NCBI GenBank assembly: GCA_047967505.1
Contig: CM106540.1
Origin: Dipteris shenzhenensis
Lineage: Eukaryota > Polypodiophyta > Polypodiopsida > Gleicheniales
DNA: 64,000 nucleotides
Strand: one strand, 5' to 3'
Under the pieces are notes generated by a model. The model ran no database searches, was not told the DNA's origin, and worked only from the letters and a program-made list of their open reading frames with translations. A program made the translations under genes and the position numbers. Each line of letters begins with the position of its first letter. The stretch's first letter is position 1. This document shows, piece after piece, positions 54,885 through 64,000 of this stretch.

Positions 54885-56030
54885 ATTGGTAATGCACATA
54901 CATGCCACACAATCATAGGGCCATGAATTGTGCTTGTTCCATTGTGGTTGGACTCTTCCAATTTCCATGGGAACTTTTCTAGCCCAATAGCGATTTCACA
55001 ACCAGGTCTCAAAGCTAGTGAAACCGCGAGAAATGTCCTTATGGTCATTATCTCACTGCACAGAACGTCGCCTCCAAAGCTTTCAATGCTCTCAACCACC
55101 CTTAACATCATGGAGAGTACCCAAGTTGGCTTGACACGCTCCTGCCTACCATCGGTCGCCTCCCAAGGTACTTTCCCTTGTCCTACTTTACAGACCTCAA
55201 ACGGGCTTATACAATATAAACAAAGCCCTCGCTCAAGATATGTGAGTGTATCCACATAGCAATCAACCTCTTTACGCAAATGAGTGTGAAACCCACCTTA
55301 GACCCAATACACACCATAGCTGCACAAAACTGGGCAGCTGATATGGCCTAATCAAAACCTTGTTGGTGGGTGAAACCCTCTACACATCACCAAAGCCTCT
55401 TTCCATTTCTTATGTTAAAGTGGCAAGTGACAGGTTTCTTGGGCAGCCACTTACCAACCAACCCGCCATTGAAAATTGTCAACAATGCATTGAACACTAA
55501 CTTTTTAAAGATTCTTGCTTGGGCAGTGTGTAAACACCCTACCCATTGAAGACCACCACCTCGTGTCCTTACATTGGGCACACATTGGGCAGGATTAGAC
55601 GGTGTGTACCAGGCCTTAGCTGCATTGTACCAAGCATTGTCTTGTAGTAGTTATAAGAATTGCAAGCTCAAGCTGTGTCTTTACCAGTAAGGAACTTGGT
55701 AGTTTTTTAAAGGTCATGTCTCTACTGAAATTTCCAAGGGTTAATATGTGATCAATCATGGGGAATCATTTTAAAGAGGCTATCATATTTTCGATAAATA
55801 CTAAATGTATTGTGGTCCCATTTATATTATAGGCTACTTTCCCAATATATCTTGCAAAAGATACCTTGGTGAGATGATTGTTGGCTTCTAGAATTGTTTG
55901 ATCATAGATTCTATTGAGTCCTTGCACCTCCTATGAATTAGTCTCTCACCTCTCCCTCAAACAAATTAACATGAGCTAAGCCTAAGTTAATTAATTAAAT
56001 TAATTAAATTTAACTTAAGCTAAAGTCCCT
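54885..56030. other. No gene recognised; open frames on both strands at 54.8-55.3 kb
   Basis: Opposed frames (109 codons plus, 163 codons minus) overlap around 54930-55260. The G+C content is higher here. Neither has a known motif, and one is at most a shadow of the other. Possibly a decayed coding fragment. Confidence 0.3.
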
Positions 56031-56280
56031 CACTTTGCTTCCTGCAACACATCCCCTCGCCCTGCCTCTCGACGCCTCTGTCTCCAGCCCTTGCTCAATC
56101 AGCCTCTCCAATCAACCCCCCTCACCCTCCCTCCTGGCTCCGTGCCCTCAGTGCCCACTCTCCCTCTTGCTTCTCTTTGTCTCTGCCTCTACCTGTGCTC
56201 AGCCCCTCACACAGCCTCTCCCCTCGACTCCTCACCCCCTCACCCTCCCCTCCCTCCCTTATATACACTCACCAAGAAAC
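56031..56280. repeat. CT/CCCT-rich low-complexity stretch
   Basis: Irregular pyrimidine-rich DNA (CCCTCACCCTCCCTCC and similar). Its Ser/Pro/Leu frames are not supported as genes. Confidence 0.6.
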
Positions 56281-56589
56281 TTCTAGACGAGGACCGCCAT
56301 GCATAGCTTTTGGAACCTTCCTCGAAATCAAAGCTCTAGAACCTTCCGCATGAAATCAAAGCCTTCGACCTTAGGATAATATGACCTTACGATAATTAGT
56401 ACTCCTTCACTTAGGTTAATTGAACCACTCCCGCATCCTGTGACTAATACAAATGCCCATTTTTCAATGTCATGGGCACCTATTGAGTCTTACACTAACA
56501 ATAGTAGTAGCAAATATATTTTTTCAAAACCAGCTCCAGATTTTCTTGTGTGAATCAACTCTTTTTTGTCATCATGTCATCAAATGGTT

Positions 56590-56702
56590 CTCTCTCACAC
56601 ACACGTCATGCACATGCACACATACACACATCGGTGCATGTACACACACACATGTGTGTGTCTGCACCCATGCATGCACACGTGCATGCACGTACACACA
56701 CT
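56590..56702. repeat. CA / TGCA alternating repeat
   Basis: ACACACAC, CATGCACA, GTGCATGTACACACACACAT and GTGTGTG runs: alternating purine-pyrimidine DNA with potential to form Z-DNA or cruciforms. Confidence 0.85.
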
Positions 56703-58435
56703 TGTGAGTTTATAACATGGAAATTGTGGGGTTGCTACCACCTCCAAAGCTTCCCAATCTAAAGCCGCCAATGACAGCGAGTCCACCAACAAAGATCTAG
56801 GTACCACAAGGCCCAATCATGAGATGGACACTACTAAGGAGCAAGATGTAGACATGTAAGAAATGACAAGAGACAAGACGGCAGATCTATCCAACCTACC
56901 CGGTTTCACCTTACACTTGGAGGATAAAGACATGCAAAACAGCTGAGGAGGGCCTCAAGAGACTACTAGCGGACTTCAAGTTCGCACCAGACAATATTTC
57001 ACTCTTCCAGCAAGACATGAACAAATTACAAAATGCAAAAGCGGTTTTTTTCACAGCCCAAGCTTAGAAACGGCCTTCTCATGGAGCCCCTCCCCAATAT
57101 ACAGTGCAACAGACTGAGAAAGGGAAAGCCTAGCTGGGGATGCAGAGAGGAACCTATGTAGGTGCCGTCCAAGGAGGCAGTTGAAGCTTGTTTAAAGCCC
57201 CTGCCACCCCGAAACAATCGGCATGGGAGTAACTCTCACCGAGAGCAAGGAGGATCTTCAACAATTTGCCCTCCTACACCTCCACAAAAGGAGATCCTGA
57301 AAAAGCTCGAGTAGATACTAGCTCTTTTAAAGGTAAACTCCCTACGATAAAGGTACATAATGGTATATTGAATGAAACCACAAAATGGCTATGTTCTTGC
57401 GCGATGGTAGGATATATCCATGGTCCCTGACCACTTGCATTGTTCCTCGAAGGATGGGTTAGAAATTTTTGGTCTCGTAAAGATTTGAATGTTACTAGTA
57501 TTCGCTTCCTAAGGAACGAATAAATTGTTTTATTTTTTAAAAAACCAAAAATGGCATTAGAGGTAGTTCAGAAGGGTTTGTGGACCATTAGAAGTCAGTC
57601 TCTATCTGTACAGATGTGGAAACCTTCCTTTAATCCGAAGTTACCACCGCCTTCCAATTGCACCATAATGGGAAGCATGAAAAACCCATTGGAATCCCTT
57701 TAACTTGTTTCCAAACTCTATCCCCACATTGCATAAAACAATGAGTGATAAGCCACATTTGTATTAAGATTAATTTATTTGGTCTAGGCAAATAATACCA
57801 TGTGCATTTGTCATAGATTTAGACCATTTTAGGGTACCCCATGTCCCTTTTAACTCATTGAAATGTGTTAAGATAAAGGGATGCATGATTTTTGCTTAAA
57901 GGTTAGAGTAAGCACCTTAACAAGTATGGTAATCAATCCATCCACCCCTCAATGAGGCAAATAGCTTGGGACCTATTTTGTAAATTGAGCATAAATGGGG
58001 TAAAACTAAAATTTAACCCCTTGCTTATAGAAGGAATAAAATAATTTCACACATGTGGGTTATTGGGTAAATAAGCAAATGACCCTTGAAATTCATTGGC
58101 ATAAGGTTAACAAAAGACCCTTCATATTCGGAGGCCCGAGGGGCAATGAAAAGTCTAATGATCCTTCATTCTCCGAAGTGACCCTTCATTGTATGGGGTT
58201 GCACTTCTATAAATTCTAAGAAGGGATCATCATATTGCTCTTGCACACGATTTGCTGCAAGGGAAGTTTGTGACATCGTGATAAGGTAAAAACCTAGCTT
58301 CTATTCTTTCACGTACTCCAGTAAAGTGTAGCTTGGCATTAAAATTTGATAGGCCATTCCATGCAATCAATGGGCACCTCTATTAACATGCACTTAATCG
58401 GCATGCCATGGTAGCATTTGCTACACAATCCCCAC
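56703..58435. other. No gene recognised
   Basis: The frame 56820-57330 has coding-like composition in places (plus strand, stop-interrupted) but no recognised motif. AT-rich toward 58.3 kb. Confidence 0.3.
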
Positions 58436-58479
58436 TGTTGACGCAATCATAGTGGACTCGAGGGCTCATGGGCACTAGC

Positions 58480-58640
58480 GGTGTGCACAGAGTCAACACA
58501 TGCTGTTGTACACAATAGTACCATGGAGTCATGGCCACATAGATGGCGGCGTGCACAGTGATTGAGTGGATCATGGCCACATAAATGGCAGCGTGCATAA
58601 AGGTGGCAGCATGCACAAAACCAGCACATGTAGTCATGCC
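58480..58640. repeat. Short tandem repeat (CATGGCCACATAAATGGC)
   Basis: TCATGGCCACATAGATGGCG, TCATGGCCACATAAATGGCA and GTGCATAAAGGTGGCAGC.. repeat, with GGCGGCGTGCACA/GGCAGCGTGCATA as the second half. Two full units of about 55 bp plus a partial one. Confidence 0.7.
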
Positions 58641-58869
58641 ATTAATGGCACGGCTATAATGGCATATGTAGCCACAATCATTAGCACGAGTGGCGGCTCA
58701 AGCCTCAAAGCCGCAACGAACTCCACGTACATAGTACACAGTCGTGCAGTAGACTAATCTAATACATCAAGGTTGAGGTAATGGGCACACTTCCACAATC
58801 CGGGGTACTTTGGTCCTCAGGCCTTGAACGACAGTAATTACTAGTAATGAAAGGATGCATGTGGGGTCT

Positions 58870-59225
58870 CATTTGAGAGGCCTTAGGCCCTTTTTTACCT
58901 TTCCGACCTTAGGACCTTTTTTAAGGTCCTCAAGACCCCAAGGCCTTTTAATGTGGACCATAGGGCCTTGGGACCTTCCAATGAGGCATTAGGATCTTGG
59001 ACCATTCTAATTGAACCTAAGGACAAATTCAGAAATGAAAAGGAATATACTTGTTATTGTCTAATATGTGAAGTTGAGACCATTAGGCTAAACCATTTTG
59101 GTGGTTGAAACTGTGACAGTGTCCTAAACCATCTCGGTGGTTGAAATTGTGACTATCCTAAATGTGTCATAAACCAGCCCGATGATTGAAATTGTGACTG
59201 TCCTAAACCAGTGCGGTGGTTGAAA
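58870..59225. repeat. CCTTAGGACCTT-type repeats, then about 50-bp units with CGGTGGTTGAAATTGTGAC
   Basis: 58880-59000 has five or six variants of CCTTAGGACCTTTT. From 59090 four units carry CTAAACCATCTCGGTGGTTG and AAATTGTGACTGTC, about 38-56 bp apart. The latter belong to the palindrome-like motif group of the next 5 kb. Confidence 0.8.
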
Positions 59226-59252
59226 ATTGTTTTGCTTCATTATATACTTTAA

Positions 59253-59651
59253 TTAGAGTGTGTTTTGTATTCCTTTAGTGATAGCAAAAAGGGGGCTCAT
59301 TGTTCTATTGTTCCCGCATGTTGGGTCAGTAGATGGGCTGGTTCCTTCATATTTTGGCCTGGCCCTTCCCTTCCCTTCATGCCGCTTCCTCTTTCCTTGA
59401 TTTGAGCTTCTTGGTTGTAGGCTTGGCCCTTCTTGCTCCTTTTTTGAAGGGGGCTGGTTCCTCCCTTCAGGTTCCTTTTCCTCGTAGTCAGGTTCTTGGT
59501 CTTGGCCTTCTTCAATTTGAGCTCCTTGTCTCAAAGATCTTTTGCCCAAATGGCAAATTGAGCTACAACATCTACTTTCTCGTCGTAGATAGTTGTAGTG
59601 GTAGGCAGGCACATTCGATCTGTCCATGACCTGGGCAATGGCAAATGGCAT
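59253..59651 (-). pseudogene. Lys/Glu-rich open frame of unknown nature
   Basis: A 132-codon minus frame with a polar, charged C-terminal half (QIEEGQDQEPDYEEKEPEGR, NQGKRKRHEGKGRARPKYEG). It lies downstream of the decayed coiled-coil ORF on the same strand and may be its C-terminal part. A basic tail could bind nucleic acid. No family recognised. Confidence 0.3.
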
Positions 59652-59879
59652 TTTCTACATAGCGATTTTGTATGCACAAACACTCCAAAGCAAGGGTGGT
59701 AGCATGCAGGCCATTGGATATAGGGTGGTAGCATGCAGACCATCGGATACAACAGTCATCTATGATGGGGGTATGGCAGAGCATGCATTTTGGACCCTGC
59801 TGCATAGCAGGATAGGCATCCGATTTAACTATTGCGACCGTCAATACCACAATCTTGCTCTGTACATGACGAAGTTGCT

Positions 59880-61370
59880 TCTTGATTCTTCCTCCCTCAT
59901 CCTAAGGCTGTGGATGTTCTCCTTCATCTCCTCCACTTTTTGCTCTTTGTGCAATAGCTTCATCTGAATCTCGCAGCATCTGTTGAACTTTTGTAAATTC
60001 TTGAAAAACATCTTCATGGGCAGTTTCCAAGACTTCCACTCTAGTTTGGAAATCTCGCAGGATGACGGATTGCTTTTCATAACTGTCGAAAGCCACAGCA
60101 AGCTTGTGCAAACATCTATCATGATCTTCTTGCAGGGTATTGTAGCTTGCTCTTTGGACTTCCAACATTGTTTCAAAAAAACAACCCTCACCATGGCTGC
60201 TGCAAATTGCTCCACCGTGGTGGCTAGAACTCGCTCCACCGTAGTGGTTGGAACTTGCTCCACTGCGGTGGTTGGAACTTGCTCCATGGTGGTTGCTCTC
60301 TGCATCCTTCCTATCTTGGGGAGCTGCCTCATTGCCTTCTCCACCCTGGCTACTCTTTGCCCAGTCCTTTCTGGCCTTGAAGCTCTCTCGCAGTTCCTGC
60401 ATCACCTTTCTAGTTTCTACATTCTCCCTTTTTAGCTCCTTCGTCATTTGGTCTTTTTCAATGTTCAATGCATTCTGCACGTTGCAGAGCCATTTGTAAA
60501 GACCCTCCTTTTTGGCTCTCTGATCTTCAAGGTCTTTTTGCATCTTTTCTACCTCCTTGTCTACCATTTCTCACTTCTTTGAGCCTATCTCGGAGCTCCT
60601 TCATGCGCTTCTCTACTTCTTCTCTTCTATGCCTTTCCATGTCGACCAATTTTGTAGCAGCCTCAGCTTGCTCTTGTGCCTGCAAGTCCCTCGCTTGTGC
60701 CTCCTCTACCTTGGCTTCTGCACCTTCCCGAAGACTTTTCTCAAGTTGCACTGCCTTTGCTGTATCGGTGGCTCTCTTGTAGAAAAGTCACCTTCTGAGA
60801 CATCGGCTTCTCGTATTGCTCAAAAATCCCTTTGAGGGTAGATGCCATCAAGTGCATTGCAACTCTTGCAGACTGAGATGACAATTGGGATTTGCCATCC
60901 ACACAATTCTTTAGGTTGGTTAACACGCTCTTGGAGATCGCCCTTGAGAAAGATACATCACATCCTTTCAGTTGCTCTACTACTACTACTTGAACCTGCT
61001 AGAACTTGCAGGTTCCTCTTGTATAAGGAAAGAAGTGAATGGTCTTCTTCAGCACATCTTGGAGGTTTGTTGGCAAGCTCAAAATCTTGACTCCACCATC
61101 TTTACTAATCTGAGTGTTGGGGTATACATCTAGAATATCCTATCTCTTCCACTACTTCTCGAAAAAGTGTGCATGCGAACTGCCTCCAAAAATTCATAGA
61201 GTCTTTTCAATCATGCTTTCATTGATGGTAATCTTCTGACCTTGACAAACTAGTTTCCCCTCCTTCACGTTCACCTCCTGCATGATCCTAGTGAAGTTTT
61301 GGAGAGCATCCAAATTGGGCTTTTGAATAGCGAGAGAGAAGCTCTCATATGTCACGATTTCAAGATTAGG
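59880..61370 (-). pseudogene. Decayed coiled-coil ORF of unknown family, second copy of the module
   Basis: Read on the minus strand: TYESFSLAIQKPNLDALQNF, GKLVCQGQKITINESMIEKT (about 61350-61195), then frame-shifted pieces, VLTNLKNCVDGKSQLSSQSA (about 60926), SLREGAEAKVEEAQARDLQA and KRMKELRDRLKEVRNG (60750-60560), and after another shift a 221-codon frame 60567-59902 with MVDKEVEKMQKDLEDQRAKK, a His/Gly/Ser repeat (NHHGASSNHRSGASSNHYGG) and VEVLETAHEDVFQEFTKVQQ. Most of it is a predicted coiled coil. At least three frameshifts separate the parts, so it is a pseudogene. The layout (YES motif at the N end, coiled coil after) parallels the plus-strand ORF pieces at 10.1-13.2 kb. It is likely an accessory or gag-like ORF of an unclassified retroelement. 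No enzyme domain was seen. Confidence 0.45.
60205..60300. repeat. 24-bp minisatellite inside the coiled-coil ORF
   Basis: GCTCCACCGTGGTGGCTAGA, GCTCCACCGTAGTGGTTGGA, GCTCCACTGCGGTGGTTGGA and GCTCCATGGTGGTTG follow one another. On the minus strand they encode the NHHGGASS-like repeat, and each centre is a near-palindrome CCACNNNNGTGG. Confidence 0.85.
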
Positions 61371-61399
61371 GGAGGAGGAGCTCTCGCACTATGTTGCAG

Positions 61400-61640
61400 A
61401 GGGGAAGGAAAGACTGTGTGAGGAGCTCTCAGACTATGCAAGGTCTGTTACGAGAGGGGATAGAAGTTGCAAGAAGAGTGCAAGGAAGAAAGAAATGGTC
61501 GAGAGGGATAGAAGATGAAACAGTGAAGGAAATGGAATAGTGGAGGCTTGAGATTGCAAGGGAGAATGAAATGTTCAAGAGGAATAGAAGAGGAAACGGT
61601 AAAGGGAATGGAATAGAAGTTGTAGCTTGACTACACTATC
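61400..61640. repeat. Direct repeat (GGGATAGAAG..GAAACAGTGAAGG)
   Basis: AGAGGGATAGAAGATGAAAC and AGAGGAATAGAAGAGGAAAC, each followed by GGAATGGAATAG, occur at about 61510 and 61577. GAGGAGCTCTC also appears twice (about 61375 and 61418). Confidence 0.65.
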
Positions 61641-61644
61641 AAGG

Positions 61645-62425
61645 TGAGAGCCACCATGGTGGTTGTACCCCCCCGACTACTGTCAAGGAAGGTGAGAGTC
61701 ACTGCGGTGATTGTAGCCCAAGTACTGTCAAGGTGAGAGCCACCGCAGTGGTTGGCCTAAATTTTGAATAATTCAAGGCGGCAATACTGACTTGCATGGT
61801 AATGAATGATTAGAGGTGGTGGCATCTAAGATTCCCAGCCATGTCTATGGTGGTGACTAAGATCCATCAAGCTATTAGCTAGTTACGAGCCACTGCAGTG
61901 GCCCGCAATTACTCAGCTTCCAATTACCACCATCGGGCTTGCATCATGCATGATTACTATGAGTGTAGTAAATTATGGTAACGAGGGATTAGAGGTGATT
62001 AGGCTTCATGATTTACTTTTGTGGGAATTACTACCCAACGGTGGTGGCTACTGTCATCAGCCACGTCTATTGTGGCCATAGCGTCACCGCTCACCCACCA
62101 TCACACTTTAGCATGCATGATCACTACGAGTGTAGTAAAAATTACCAATCACCGGGCTCGCATACTCAGTAGAGAACTAGAGTGCATGATAATGAGTAAT
62201 TGATTAGACATGGTAATGAGTGATTAGACATGGTAATGAGAATTACTGCCCAGTGGTGATGGCTCTCATCAGTCACGTCTATCATGGCTAAGTAAATTAC
62301 CAGCCACCGGAGTGGCACCACATGGCGTCTTCTTCATGATTACTAGCTTACCTGGGGGATTCCACCGCGGTGGCTTGCAATTAATATGGATGGAACCCTG
62401 GGCTCCAGCCACTGCAGTGGCTCGA
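61645..62425. repeat. Region of repeated CCACNNNNGTGG palindromes with a 165-bp repeat
   Basis: Palindromic 12-mers occur at about 61651 (CCACCATGGTGG), 61740, 61890 (CCACTGCAGTGG), 62304, 62362 (CCACCGCGGTGG) and 62409. Between them CATGCATGATTACTATGAGTGTAGTAAA occurs twice (about 61947 and 62112), with TGATTAGACATGGTAATGAG as a 21-bp direct duplication at about 62193-62240. No coding frame. Confidence 0.75.
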
Positions 62426-62655
62426 ACTTTATAATATATATAAGATCCGTGGCATTTGGCATTTTACTACATTGCTCTGATTCACCCATGCTCTACTACT
62501 TTGCTCCACACCTGTCCTCTAGCTCTTTTCCACCCCTGCTCTACTTTGATCCATGCTCCCTCCTCCAACTCTCGTCATCATCACTGCATCTGCTTCCTTA
62601 CTCATCTTCTGCTCACCCACTCATCTTCAACATGCCTAATACCACCACCCCTTGA
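62426..62655 (+). promoter_or_regulatory. TATA-like element and CT-rich possible leader
   Basis: ATAATATATATAAG at 62431-62444 resembles a strong plant TATA box. About 30 bp on begins CT-rich leader-like DNA. A transcript start here is inferred from layout only; it could be the promoter of an LTR. Confidence 0.3.
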
Positions 62656-62689
62656 TGCTCAGTGATCCCAATGATATCTTCCTTCTCAT

Positions 62690-63000
62690 ATGAGGTGATT
62701 GCATTGCACTTTCTTGGAGTAGAAATGTTAGAACTAGTGGAGACCCTTCATTCCCACAGGTGACTCCCCACACATCTGAATGTCATCACCTTAGATAACA
62801 TGCTCACAGAGGGCCTCTTTATGGATGTGCTGTATGGGTTCCCCCTAGATGTCGACGAAGGCCTTAATATTTTCAGAGCAGAGTACTCTCGACTTGCTAG
62901 GGGCACCATAATCTGAGTCCTGGCGATGTGCATGGTCTTCGGCCTTTCCATCGTATCCTCCTTTGGCTCACTAAAAATTTTTAACACAACAAGCTAGACT
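62690..63000 (+). pseudogene. Coding-like fragment of unknown family
   Basis: The plus strand reads LGVEMLELVETLHSHR, stop, then LNVITLDNMLTEGLFMDVLY, GFPLDVDEGLNIFRAEYSRL and ARGTII, stop. The run is unusually regular for noncoding DNA but has at least two stops and no recognised motif. It may be the start of a decayed retroelement ORF following the TATA-like element. Confidence 0.35.
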
Positions 63001-63550
63001 GGTGGAAAACTGAGTTGTACAAGTTCTCTCTTGCATAGACGAGGCTCTCAACAATGGCCGGATGTAATCTTTTGGGCTCTCAATTATCTTTTGGCTCACT
63101 AGATGTAATGTTTTGGTCTCTAAGGCATTTATGTAATCTCTTTTTATTCAATTTGAGGCTTTCAGTATGCACTGTTGTTAACTTTTATATTTGTATTTGA
63201 ATGGTTATGGCCGCTACCTATAATCTTTTGTTTAAGGCTCTCAGCAATTGTCGAGTTTTTATAAATGTGAGATCCTCTGTTTAATTTTTGCTTGGTATAA
63301 GTTGATAGTTTTTATATAACATATTATTGGATGTAAATGTACATTGTAATCTCTTTTGCTCAATTTTCACTCAATAAATTGTACTTTTGCCATCATTTAT
63401 ATTTATAGCAACAAGGACTAAAATACCAGGAAAGAAGGACTACAATTTCCTTGGTTTATGACCAAAATAGTGCTAAAATAACTCCAATGACCCCACCGTT
63501 GTGGTTGCATGGAGATACATCTAGAAAAATACAATTAAACTTTCAAAAAA
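63001..63550. other. AT-rich, no gene recognised
   Basis: GTAATCTTTTG..GGCTCTCA recurs three or four times in degenerate form (63065, 63105, 63220). Nothing else seen. Confidence 0.35.
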
Positions 63551-63704
63551 TGTGATTGATGATATGGTTGAGGGGTCCCCTTTAGGGGCAAGGGCCATAT
63601 CTACGTGCATTATACAATATCCAGGATGCCATTGGACAAAAATGGCATGTCGATATGGCCCTTGCCCCTAAAGGGGACCCCTCAAGGGCCATATCGTCAA
63701 TTGC
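63551..63704. repeat. Hairpin: about 50-bp inverted repeat with nested palindromes
   Basis: The 34 bp at 63568-63601 match the reverse complement of 63652-63685 exactly, with a 50-bp loop. The match continues imperfectly outward (GATTGATGATATGG against AATTGACGATATGG), so each arm is about 50 bp. Each arm is itself folded: in the right arm GATATGGCCCTTG and CAAGGGCCATATC bracket CCCCTAAAGGGG. It may be a MITE-like element or the template of a hairpin RNA. Confidence 0.85.
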
Positions 63705-63754
63705 ATTTTGCCTGGTTGTACAAATGAATACATTTTCCTTGGTACACAAATATA

Positions 63755-63985
63755 TAACTCCAAGAACTAGCACAGTGGCTTTCACAGATCTCCTCCTGTA
63801 ATACGTAAAAATAGGTAATGGAGCTATAACTCCAAGAACCAGCATGGTGGCCTCTCCAAGACAACCTTGAATTCTGGGAGATGATAGGTGGTCAACCAAA
63901 GACTGTGCTGAGGCGATGCTCAGGATGATAAATTGCGTCTCATTATTAAAACCAGTGTGGTGGTCTCTCTAAGCCAACCTATGAT
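63755..63985. repeat. Three degenerate repeats (CCAAGAACCAGCATGGTGG)
   Basis: AACTCCAAGAACTAGCACAG + TGGCTTTC (63755), AACTCCAAGAACCAGCATGG + TGGCCTCTCCAAG (63830) and TAAAACCAGTGTGGTGGTCT + CTCTAAGCC (63948). The centre is again NNCA..GGTGG, like the palindrome group upstream. Confidence 0.65.
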
Positions 63986-64000
63986 TTGCATGGGCTGTGG

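Noticed and set aside
54788-55279. 163-codon minus frame and 109-codon plus frame
   Set aside because: They overlap on opposite strands with no motif in either, and the minus frame runs into the SINE-like unit.

Overview
This looks like nuclear DNA from a plant with a large, repeat-rich genome. The evidence is plant-type Ty1/copia, Ty3/gypsy and L1-type LINE remains, a spliced 2-oxoglutarate dioxygenase gene, a nitrate reductase pseudogene, a trihelix-type transcription factor gene and long satellite-like arrays. Sparse genes in a sea of old, broken retroelements suggest a gymnosperm (conifer), but that is inference; no marker in the window settles it. Nothing bacterial, plastid or mitochondrial was recognised.

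Layout. 1-183: primer-binding site and 5' LTR of a minus-strand copia element whose body lies left of the window. 2.17-2.77 kb: about 80-bp tandem repeats. 6.6-14.5 kb: a nest of broken elements (LINE, gypsy, copia A with a long pol ORF, then a decayed coiled-coil ORF interrupted by copia B, an internally deleted copy still flanked by a 5-bp target duplication). 14.6-18.4 kb: several unrelated tandem arrays. 18.6-20.4 kb: nitrate reductase pseudogene next to an unidentified possible split gene. 21.2-22.65 kb: the clearest host gene, a three-exon 2OG-Fe(II) oxygenase on the minus strand. 23.3-24.9 kb: minisatellite with about 40-bp units. 26.5-28.1 kb: a purine-rich block, then a pyrimidine-rich block, then CA repeats. 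29.9-30.5 kb: a foldback element. 31.5-33.05 kb: pseudogene of an uncharacterised family. 37.2-38.4 kb: satellite with about 145-bp units. 41.9-42.5 kb: LINE fragment. 44.0-44.17 kb: a small retroposed insert with a 15-bp target duplication.

47-54 kb: an intact single-exon trihelix-like gene (minus strand, 51.6-53.0 kb), bracketed by inverted copies of a 450-500 bp repeat and near copia and gypsy debris, with a fresh 139-bp tandem duplication just past its stop codon. 53.3-54.9 kb: SINE-like units, two of them head to tail. 59-64 kb: a decayed coiled-coil ORF and a field of short palindromes of the form CCACNNNNGTGG, ending with a strong hairpin at 63.55-63.70 kb.

The two intact-looking host genes (the dioxygenase and the trihelix factor) show no functional link. 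Most of the window records repeated transposon insertion, deletion and local tandem amplification. Splice sites were judged by eye, and LTR ends by the TG/CA rule, polypurine tract, primer-binding site and target duplications.
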